52,257 nt of DNA from an uncultured Chromatiaceae bacterium (lineage in GTDB: Bacteria > Pseudomonadota > Gammaproteobacteria > Enterobacterales > Alteromonadaceae): NCBI GenBank assembly GCA_946482325.1, contig CAMLRA010000014.1:1-52257 (forward strand), read 5' to 3'. The position numbers and the translations under genes are program-made. The notes beneath the pieces are model-generated. The model saw only the letters and a list, made by a program, of their open reading frames with translations. It was not told where the DNA came from and did not search any database. This document shows positions 46,711 to 52,257 of this stretch, piece after piece. Positions within the stretch are counted from its first letter, which is position 1. Every line of letters begins with the position of its first letter.

Positions 46711-46738
46711 TTACCGTTGACAATCTTTGTCACGGTAA
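46711..46738 (+). repeat. Imperfect inverted repeat overlapping the -35 of the surface protein gene
   Basis: TTACCG-T-TGACAA (left arm, 46711-46723) and TTGTCACGGTAA (right arm, 46727-46738) pair with one extra T in the left arm and a three-base loop. The left arm contains the -35 hexamer TTGACA. It could be an operator for a dimeric regulator or a hairpin at the end of the gspD transcript. No U-tract follows, so it is not a good intrinsic terminator on the + strand. Confidence 0.5.
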
Positions 46739-46744
46739 TAGAAT
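46717..46744 (+). promoter_or_regulatory. Strong sigma-70 promoter of the S-layer-like gene
   Basis: TTGACA (perfect -35, 46717-46722), a 16-base spacer, and TAGAAT (-10, 46739-46744, 5 of 6). Expected transcription start is near 46751, giving a leader of about 91 bases. The gene downstream has a very biased codon use, so a strong promoter is expected. Confidence 0.7.
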
Positions 46745-46769
46745 GTGGTGAGGAAATTGGTTAGTCCCA

Positions 46770-46829
46770 GTTTCTTAATCTAAAAAGAAACGAAAGCAAG
46801 ATGCTAGATGTTTCAATTTCATGAAATTG
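46770..46829 (+). promoter_or_regulatory. Structured 5' leader: two stem-loops before the ribosome binding site
   Basis: Stem-loop 1: GTTTCTT (46770-46776) with AAGAAAC (46785-46791), eight-base loop. Stem-loop 2: the 16-base perfect palindrome CAATTTCATGAAATTG (46814-46829), whose last base is also the first of the GGAG ribosome binding site of the gene at 46842. These may stabilise the mRNA or affect initiation. The ATG in the second palindrome (46821) is in frame with the main gene, but lacks its own binding site. Confidence 0.5.
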
Positions 46830-46841
46830 GAGAAAGTTCGA

Positions 46842-48242
46842 ATGAAAACAATTTTTAAAAAGACGTTTGTTGCTGCTGCTCTGACGGCTGCTGCATTCAA
46901 CGCTTCAGCTGTTGTCGTGTCAGTAGCGGCTCCTGCTGTAGTTTCTCAAGAAGGTGCTGTTAACGAAGCATCTGTAGCTGTTCCTGCTATCGTTGCAACT
47001 GCTGGTGCTCAGTACACAGTTGGCGATACCATCACTTTCACTTTCACAGGCGCTGAGCTGGATACAGCTTTAATCGCTCCAACTCTGACTGCTGTTCTGG
47101 GTGGCGGTGATACTGCGACTCTGGGTTTCGTTGGTGCTACTGCTTCTACAGTAACTTTCCGTATCACTGCTCAAACTGATGGTACTACAGATGGCGTTAG
47201 CTATACTGGTGCTACCTTTACAACTGGTGGTCTGGTTTTCAAAACAGCTACTGTCGTTGACGCTGCTGGCGCAATCAAAGTTAAACACGGTGCCTCTAAC
47301 GTAACTGGTTCTATCATTATTGATAACCTGGGTACTCAAGAAGCAACAGTAGCTACTGTTGTTGCTCAGTTCGGTTCAACTGTAACTACCAAACTGGATG
47401 GCGTAATCAACGTTGCTAAATCTCGTCAAATCTTCGTTGACGCTGCTGGCGCTGACGTAGCTACCGATGTTCTGGTTATCACTCCAACTGAAGCTGCTGC
47501 TGCAGTTAACGATGCTAACTTCAACTCAGTAACTCACAAAATCACTGGTGACTTCTCTTTCGCAGACACCAACAAAGACGGCACTGTTAGTGCTGGCGAA
47601 TTGGCTGCTGCTGTAGTTGTTACTTCTGCTGCTGACGCTGTAGGCACAGGTACTCTGAATGCTGCTAAAACTGAATACACAGTTGTCGTAACTGACGGTG
47701 CAACTGAAGGCCCAGAAGCTACTACTGTTACTTTCAACGCTCCAGGTGAATCTACAGCTAAACCAGTTCTGGTTCCAGGTGCTTTCTCAGTAGCTTCTAC
47801 TATTGCTTACTCTCCAGCTTCTGGTGCTGCTGCTTCTAAAGTAGTTTCTGCTGACGCTGGTGCATGGACTCTGAACGGCGCAACTGTTCAGGTTCCATAC
47901 CTGGTATTCGGCACTGTTGGCGGTAAAGCGTACAACACTATCGTTCAACTGAACAACGCTTCAACTGTATCTGGCGACGTTTATGTTGACGTTTACAAAG
48001 AAGATGGCACTCAGGTTCTGGCGAACAAGAAAGTAGCAACTGTAGCTGGTCAAACCACTACTAACATCGCAGGCGCTATCAAAACTGAACTGGCTACTGC
48101 CGGTGCTGCTGATGGCAAATTCTCTGTGAAAGTTGTTGCTAACGTTCCAGAGAAAACAGCTTCTGTTTACTCTGCATTCGTTGACACAGTTACTGGTGAG
48201 CGCATCATCGTAAACAACGACTCTAAAGTTCAAGTTAAGTAA
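46842..48242 (+). CDS. S-layer-type major secreted surface protein (Ala/Thr/Val-rich)
   Basis: A 466-residue secreted protein, likely an S-layer or similar abundant surface protein. The Sec signal peptide KKTFVAAALTAAAFNASA is cut after Ala23. The mature chain has no Cys and no Met, one Trp, and is rich in Ala, Thr, Val and Gly in a beta-rich pattern. An EF-hand-like loop at 242-253 (DTNKDGTVSAGE) suggests calcium binding. The C-terminal ~115 residues (from about VQVPYLVFGTVGG) look like a separate domain. Codons are strongly biased to GCT, GTT, ACT and CTG, unlike neighbours, which suggests very high expression. ATG 46842 has GGAGA upstream. The type II secretion operon just before it is the likely exporter. 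I have recalled no exact family match; the Slr4 S-layer family of Pseudoalteromonas is the nearest idea. Confidence 0.75.
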   Translation: MKTIFKKTFVAAALTAAAFNASAVVVSVAAPAVVSQEGAVNEASVAVPAIVATAGAQYTVGDTITFTFTGAELDTALIAPTLTAVLGGGDTATLGFVGATASTVTFRITAQTDGTTDGVSYTGATFTTGGLVFKTATVVDAAGAIKVKHGASNVTGSIIIDNLGTQEATVATVVAQFGSTVTTKLDGVINVAKSRQIFVDAAGADVATDVLVITPTEAAAAVNDANFNSVTHKITGDFSFADTNKDGTVSAGELAAAVVVTSAADAVGTGTLNAAKTEYTVVVTDGATEGPEATTVTFNAPGESTAKPVLVPGAFSVASTIAYSPASGAAASKVVSADAGAWTLNGATVQVPYLVFGTVGGKAYNTIVQLNNASTVSGDVYVDVYKEDGTQVLANKKVATVAGQTTTNIAGAIKTELATAGAADGKFSVKVVANVPEKTASVYSAFVDTVTGERIIVNNDSKVQVK

Positions 48243-48256
48243 TTAACTGAATGATT

Positions 48257-48285
48257 AAAAAACGGACCTTTGGGTCCGTTTTTTT
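48257..48285 (+). terminator. Intrinsic terminator of the S-layer-like gene
   Basis: The GC core stem is CGGACC (48263-48268) and GGTCCG (48273-48278) with a TTTG loop; A-run and T-run extend it (AAAAAA 48257-48262, TTTTTTT 48279-48285). It lies 15 bases after the stop codon. The A-run before and T-run after make it potentially bidirectional. Confidence 0.92.
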
Positions 48286-48391
48286 ATGCCTGAAAGAAAT
48301 ATAAATCAGCATTTTTGTCATCGCTGTTCTCGCTTAAACCTTTGATTTATTCGAATTTATGACAACCAGATGGTATTTTTTTGATAGTGTT

Positions 48392-48409
48392 AAAAATCGG
48401 CCGATTTTT
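48392..48409 (+). repeat. 18-base perfect palindrome in non-coding region
   Basis: AAAAATCGGCCGATTTTT is self-complementary over all 18 bases. It lies in the 262-base gene-free stretch between the terminator at 48257 and the acyltransferase gene. The T-run is also the left arm of the next inverted repeat, so two structures compete. It could be a regulator binding site or an RNA hairpin; a search for the same motif elsewhere in the genome would tell. Confidence 0.7.
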
Positions 48410-48429
48410 CTGCATTTTGTGCAGAAAAA
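48405..48429 (+). repeat. Inverted repeat, 10-bp arms
   Basis: TTTTTCTGCA and TGCAGAAAAA are separated by the five bases TTTTG. It shares its left T-run with the palindrome at 48392. It is followed by a T-rich stretch (48436-48446) that does not directly touch the stem, so it is not a classical terminator. Confidence 0.65.
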
Positions 48430-48488
48430 ACGAGATTTTTTATTTTAATCCGATTACAATGTACTTGGACTGAATTCAATTTCTATGT

Positions 48489-48523
48489 AAGCTTCGCAAA
48501 GTTTTTTGTGAAGCTTTTTTTTT
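48489..48523 (+). terminator. Strong intrinsic terminator or attenuator before the acyltransferase gene
   Basis: A 12-bp stem (AAGCTTCGCAAA / TTTGTGAAGCTT, with one G-T pair), a four-base loop GTTT, and a run of nine T at 48515-48523. It ends 25 bases before the ATG of the acyltransferase gene, so a normal promoter does not fit between them. The upstream 200 bases have no open reading frame of note. It may end a small RNA or act as a leader attenuator. Confidence 0.85.
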
Positions 48524-48547
48524 GGGCGCAATCGGAATGTTGTTATT

Positions 48548-50398
48548 ATGTTAGCCTCTCACCGCCAGGATCCCGGCATTCAGGGGTTACGTGCGGTCGC
48601 TGTTTCTCTGGTTCTGCTCTTCCATGTTTTGCCTTATATCTTCAGCGGTGGCTACATCGGTGTGGATGTCTTTTTTGTGATCTCCGGTTTTGTCATTACC
48701 CGCTTAATCCTGCGTGATTACAGTCAAAACCACTTTAATTTCACCGATTTTTACACCCGTCGTTTGCTGCGTTTGGCACCGCCGTTGTTGCTGACTTGCC
48801 TGGTATCGCTGCTGGTTGCCTGGTTTGTATTGCTGCCTGATGAATTCAGTACGCTGGCAACCACGGCCATCAGTGCATTGCTCTATCTGTCCAATTGGTA
48901 TTTTGCCAGTGAGGCCGGTTATTTTTCAGAACAACTGGAAACAAATCCCTTGCTGCACACCTGGAGTTTAGGGGTTGAAGAGCAGTTCTATCTATTATTT
49001 CCGCTGTTGTTGATTTGGCTGCTTCGCCGACGCCAGCAGCTATTTGTAAGTTTAGTAATGCTGACGGCCGTGCTTTACGCAATGGCGTATAGCTGGACAT
49101 TACTGGACCCTGACTCCGCATTTTTTGCCAGCCCGTTACGTTTCTTTCAGTTTACTGCCGGTGCTTGTATGGTGTTTGTCTGTGGTAAACACAGGCTGCA
49201 TCCTTGGCTTGCTGATGGGTTGGGGGCGGCTTCGATGAGCGCTTTATTGCTCGCGCTGCTGGTGATGAACAAAACCACGGCATTTCCTGGTGTTGCGGCT
49301 TTAGTACCAACATTGGCCACTATGTTATTGATCTGGGTTGTTACGCAGCCCGATAATTGGGTTGGACGGTTGCTGAGTATCAGACCCGCAGTGTGGCTCG
49401 GCAACATCTCGTATTCGGTCTATTTGTGGCATTGGCCGCTGATTATATATTGCAAGCTGGCCTATACTGCCGCATTCTCGTTGCCTGTGGTGGGCGTTTT
49501 GCTGGCTAGCTCAATAGTATTAGGCTTTATCAGTTGGCGCTTTGTCGAACAACCTTGCCGGTGCATTGCACCTGCACAGCGAAGCCGGGCTCTGGCAACG
49601 ATAGTACTGTCGACGCTGGGCTTGCTCGCGCTATCGGGGTGGATCATAGCACAGCAGGGGCTAGCTTCTCGTTTCGACCCGGCTCAGGTTGCCTTAGCCG
49701 GATACATGAAAAAACAAAATAGCCATTATGGCCAGGGCCAATGTTTTATCACGCAGGCGAACACGCAGTGGCAAAGCCTCAGCACAGAACCCTGCTTGCC
49801 ACAAAGTGAACATCCTCGCACCTTGTTGCTGCTGGGTGATAGTCATGCGGCTCATTTAAATCAGGCTTTGCGGGACAAATTCAATGACATCCGTGTTGGG
49901 CAAGTCACTGCCGCTGGGTGTAAACCACTATTGTCTAGTACTTCTTCTTTAACAGGCCGTTGTGCTGAGATTGTTAGGTCAACTTTTGACAAAGTCGTGA
50001 AACAACCGACCTATCGCGCGGTGATCCTCGCTGCCCGCTGGCAACAAAGTGATATCCCCGCACTACGGGAAACGCTTCACCTTTTGAAAAAGCAACATGT
50101 TATAGTTATTGGACCGGGGCTTGATTTTAAACTGGCGGTGCCACGATTACTTATTTTTAATCAGGACAAGCCGGACAAAGTTGCCAGCCAAAGTAATATC
50201 GCCAGTTTAAGAGTTGTTGATCTCGCCTTGGCGGAGCTTGTGAAGGCAGAAGGCGGGCAATATTATTCGATGCTCGAACAACAATGCACGCCAGACTGCC
50301 GATATATCGACGACAACGGCGTTCCTATACAATGGGATACATCTCACCTCACCAGACAAGGCGCAGACTTTATGCTTCGCAATCTGCAGATTGATTAA
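48548..50398 (+). CDS. OafA-type O-acyltransferase with C-terminal SGNH hydrolase-like domain
   Basis: A 616-residue membrane acyltransferase-3 protein (residues 1-360, about ten membrane segments) joined to a periplasmic SGNH domain (about 400-616). Motifs are QGLRAVAVSLVLLFHVLP with the conserved His, IGVDVFFVISGFVITRLI, and TWSLGVEEQFYLLFP. The SGNH part has LLLLGDSHAAHL (Ser in GDSH) and DTSHLTRQGADFM (DxxH). Such proteins O-acetylate surface polysaccharides or lipopolysaccharide. The start has only a weak binding site (GGA 12 bases upstream), and a strong terminator-like hairpin lies just before it. Confidence 0.93.
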   Translation: MLASHRQDPGIQGLRAVAVSLVLLFHVLPYIFSGGYIGVDVFFVISGFVITRLILRDYSQNHFNFTDFYTRRLLRLAPPLLLTCLVSLLVAWFVLLPDEFSTLATTAISALLYLSNWYFASEAGYFSEQLETNPLLHTWSLGVEEQFYLLFPLLLIWLLRRRQQLFVSLVMLTAVLYAMAYSWTLLDPDSAFFASPLRFFQFTAGACMVFVCGKHRLHPWLADGLGAASMSALLLALLVMNKTTAFPGVAALVPTLATMLLIWVVTQPDNWVGRLLSIRPAVWLGNISYSVYLWHWPLIIYCKLAYTAAFSLPVVGVLLASSIVLGFISWRFVEQPCRCIAPAQRSRALATIVLSTLGLLALSGWIIAQQGLASRFDPAQVALAGYMKKQNSHYGQGQCFITQANTQWQSLSTEPCLPQSEHPRTLLLLGDSHAAHLNQALRDKFNDIRVGQVTAAGCKPLLSSTSSLTGRCAEIVRSTFDKVVKQPTYRAVILAARWQQSDIPALRETLHLLKKQHVIVIGPGLDFKLAVPRLLIFNQDKPDKVASQSNIASLRVVDLALAELVKAEGGQYYSMLEQQCTPDCRYIDDNGVPIQWDTSHLTRQGADFMLRNLQID

Positions 50399-51479
50399 AT
50401 TGGTTGGTCTCTTGAAACGATTGTTATCACCGCTGTTTAAGCAAAAACTCAAGACATGGCTGGCGAGCCTTGATCACAAAGCAGTTGTTTTCTGCAGTCA
50501 TAGTCGCTTAACTTCGGTCCTTTATTATTTGTTGTTGCGGCCGGCTTTTGGAAGGGAGCAACACGCTGTGTTGGCTGGGCGAGCCCGACATTTACACGAG
50601 TTAAAAGTACCAGACTTTAGTAGTGCACAATTGCGGCGGAATATCCACAGGCTGGAAAAAGCGTTGATTATGCGCCCGCGCAAGGCCATCTTTGCGTTAG
50701 ATTATATTGATCAGACCATTGACCTGTTTGAGCGCTGTGCACAGAGAGCTGAGTTTTCAACATCTGAATTGTCTTGGGCGCAGGCCGTGCTGGCGCAGTA
50801 TTTTTCTGTTGTCGCTTCCACACCACACCTCAGTGGGCTGGCGGAACGATTTAATCGTCTACAGCAGCAAAGTTCACATTCTGACCTACAACAATATGCC
50901 TTAACTCCATATCCTGCGGCTGATAAGGTCCGTGCGGAGGTCAGTCCTGCTGCGCTCCATGCGTTGATGCAACAAAGACGTTCAGTGCGTTGGTTTACCG
51001 AGCAATCTGTGCCAGTTGAATTAATCCGGCAGGCCATTCAAATGGCGAGTCAGGCTCCTTCTGCCTGTAACCGGCAACCTTTTTTTGTGAAAATGAGTCA
51101 GGAACCGGCACAAGCAGCCAGCATTGCAAAACTTGCAATGGGAACCAGCGGTTTTGCTGACAATATTCGTTGCTTGTGTATCATCGTCGGCGATCAGTCA
51201 TGTTACGAAGCGGAGCGAGATCGCCATGTTATTTATGTCGATGGTGGTTTGTTCGCGATGCAACTGATGTTGGCACTCGAAACACTAGGGTTGTCGAGTT
51301 GCCCGATTAATTGGCCAGATATTGAATCGCTTGAGCTGCAAATGCAGCGCCGCCTCAAGCTTGCGGTGTTTCATCGTCCGGTGATGTTATTAGCCATCGG
51401 GTATGCAGATCAAAGCGGTTGTATCCCGGCATCTGTAAAAAAAACCTCTGATCAGTTACTTCAGAGCATTGATGATTAA
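50391..51479 (+). CDS. Nitroreductase-family protein in a polysaccharide locus
   Basis: A 362-residue protein. The last ~170 residues (from about 190) are a nitroreductase-type flavin domain, with LMQQRRSVRWFTEQSVP, IQMASQAPSACNRQPFFV, and IYVDGGLFAMQLMLALETLG followed by LSSCPINWP. The N-terminal ~190 residues are alpha-helical without a family I recognise. Genes of this sort occur next to polysaccharide pyruvyl transferase genes in exopolysaccharide loci, role unproven. The TTG 50391 overlaps the acyltransferase stop by 8 bases; TTG 50400 is another candidate. Confidence 0.82.
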   Translation: MIKLVGLLKRLLSPLFKQKLKTWLASLDHKAVVFCSHSRLTSVLYYLLLRPAFGREQHAVLAGRARHLHELKVPDFSSAQLRRNIHRLEKALIMRPRKAIFALDYIDQTIDLFERCAQRAEFSTSELSWAQAVLAQYFSVVASTPHLSGLAERFNRLQQQSSHSDLQQYALTPYPAADKVRAEVSPAALHALMQQRRSVRWFTEQSVPVELIRQAIQMASQAPSACNRQPFFVKMSQEPAQAASIAKLAMGTSGFADNIRCLCIIVGDQSCYEAERDRHVIYVDGGLFAMQLMLALETLGLSSCPINWPDIESLELQMQRRLKLAVFHRPVMLLAIGYADQSGCIPASVKKTSDQLLQSIDD

Positions 51480-51482
51480 ATA

Positions 51483-52257
51483 ATGATTGTAGAAATTAAA
51501 GGCGTGCAGTTCGTCAATAAAGGCGCTGAGCTAATGCTGCACGCAGTGTTGCAACAAGCGAAAAAAATGTACCCGGACGCTGAATTAGCATTGTTACCGG
51601 GACCGAATTCACCCTATAAAAAGCGGGCGCTGCTTGGTGCGTTGCAGATAGCGCCTCTGCAATTTTATCGTGCCGACCTTAATTGGTTGGTGGCCTTATT
51701 ACCATCTTTTATGCGTCGCAAGTTACGCCAGTGGTTTGGGATTGTGTTCCAGTGCGATGTCGATGTGGTGTTGGACGCTTCTGGTTTTGCTTATGGCGAT
51801 CGCTGGGGCCGTTTTGGTGTGAAGTTTTTAGTCGCAAATACTCAGCACATTAAGCGAAATAGAGGCCATTACGTGTTGTTACCCCAAGCGTTTGGCCCTT
51901 TTACTTATGCCAGCGATCAGGCGAAGTTACGTCAAGCTGTTGCCAATAGCACTCTGGTTTTTGCCCGTGATGCTGAAAGCTTTGAATACTTGAAAGCTGC
52001 TGGATGTGATGTTAATAAACTACGTCAAGCTCCTGATTTTACCAATCTGCTGAATGCAGCGGTATTGGATGATGAACGTGTAACGAATTTTTTTACGCTG
52101 TTGATCCCGAATTATCAAATGATAAAAGGCAAGTCTGCCGAACAAGTACTGCAATACAAACAACTGATGGCTCGGTATGTCAGGCTGTGCCGCGAGAGAG
52201 ACTGGCCTGTGCTGATCCTGAATCATGAAGGGGACATTGACCGAGCATTGTGCTTTG
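51483..52257 (+). CDS. Polysaccharide pyruvyl transferase-family protein (3' truncated by window edge)
   Basis: The frame from ATG 51483, three bases after the previous stop, is open to the window end (258 codons) with no stop. The N terminus reads IVEIKGVQFVNKGAELMLHA, followed by DVVLDASGFAYGDRWG, VLLPQAFGPF and FARDAESFEYLKAAGC, and ends in ILNHEGDID. This pattern (NKGAE, the DASGF loop, LPQAFGPF, AREs-like FARDAES) is that of the CsaB/WcaK-type polysaccharide pyruvyl transferase family. The gene is incomplete here, so length and last third are unknown. Confidence 0.85.
   Translation, partial: MIVEIKGVQFVNKGAELMLHAVLQQAKKMYPDAELALLPGPNSPYKKRALLGALQIAPLQFYRADLNWLVALLPSFMRRKLRQWFGIVFQCDVDVVLDASGFAYGDRWGRFGVKFLVANTQHIKRNRGHYVLLPQAFGPFTYASDQAKLRQAVANSTLVFARDAESFEYLKAAGCDVNKLRQAPDFTNLLNAAVLDDERVTNFFTLLIPNYQMIKGKSAEQVLQYKQLMARYVRLCRERDWPVLILNHEGDIDRALCF

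Noticed and set aside
46842..48242. Type I (RTX-like) export of the surface protein
   Set aside because: It has a Sec signal peptide and no glycine/aspartate nonapeptide repeats. No ABC exporter gene is nearby.
48455..48460. TACAAT as a promoter -10 before the second terminator
   Set aside because: No recognisable -35 lies upstream; kept only as a weak hint in the finding on the non-coding region.
52020..52226. 68-codon open frame on the minus strand at the window end
   Set aside because: It is opposite the pyruvyl transferase-type frame, which is open from 51483 to the window end, has a start right after the previous gene, and carries family motifs.

Overview
The window is chromosomal DNA of a motile Gram-negative gammaproteobacterium. 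The gene order cheA-cheB-motC-motD-parC-parP-cheW-DUF2802 is the polar-flagellate arrangement of Pseudomonas, Vibrio and Shewanella relatives. Together with the surface-protein locus it suggests a marine or freshwater Alteromonadales/Rheinheimera-like organism; that placement is inference. Every recognisable gene is on the + strand. I saw no tRNA, rRNA, insertion sequence, CRISPR array or integrase.

Region 1 (1-6215) is the end of a chemotaxis/motor operon: the C-terminal part of CheA, CheB, the MotC/MotD stator, the ParC/ParP pair that places chemotaxis arrays at the pole, CheW and a small DUF2802 membrane protein. Region 2 (6383-36746) is a surface polysaccharide locus of about 30 kb with 28 tightly packed genes. 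It encodes UDP-sugar enzymes (WecB, TviB-like, TviC-like), a large six-SLBB export protein, a Wzz-type chain-length protein, the dTDP-rhamnose pathway rfbBADC, a Wzx flippase, a Wzy-like polymerase, seven glycosyltransferase-type enzymes, an AsnB amidotransferase, a PglC-like and a WbpL-like initiating phosphoglycosyl transferase, and a PglD-like acyltransferase. In its middle is an unusual block: acyl carrier protein, short-chain reductase, AMP-forming ligase, LuxE-like and LuxC-like fatty acid reductase subunits, and a DegT aminotransferase. This block probably makes a rare acyl, aldehyde or amine decoration.

Region 3 (36766-48285) is a complete but unusually ordered type II secretion operon (gspG-E-F-H-I-J-K-L-M-C-like-D). 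Its secretin has a lipoprotein signal, and the operon is followed directly by a gene with its own strong promoter and terminator. That gene encodes a 466-residue secreted protein with no Cys, no Met after the start, a strong codon bias and a calcium-binding EF-hand-like loop. It looks like a very abundant S-layer-type surface protein, and the type II system beside it is the obvious candidate exporter. This secretion system plus cargo is, with the LuxC/LuxE block, the most interesting part of the window.

Region 4 (48286-52257) starts with a 262-bp non-coding stretch rich in palindromes and ending in a second strong terminator. It continues with an OafA/SGNH-type acyltransferase, a nitroreductase-family protein and the start of a polysaccharide pyruvyl transferase-family gene that runs off the window. 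This looks like the beginning of a second polysaccharide gene cluster.
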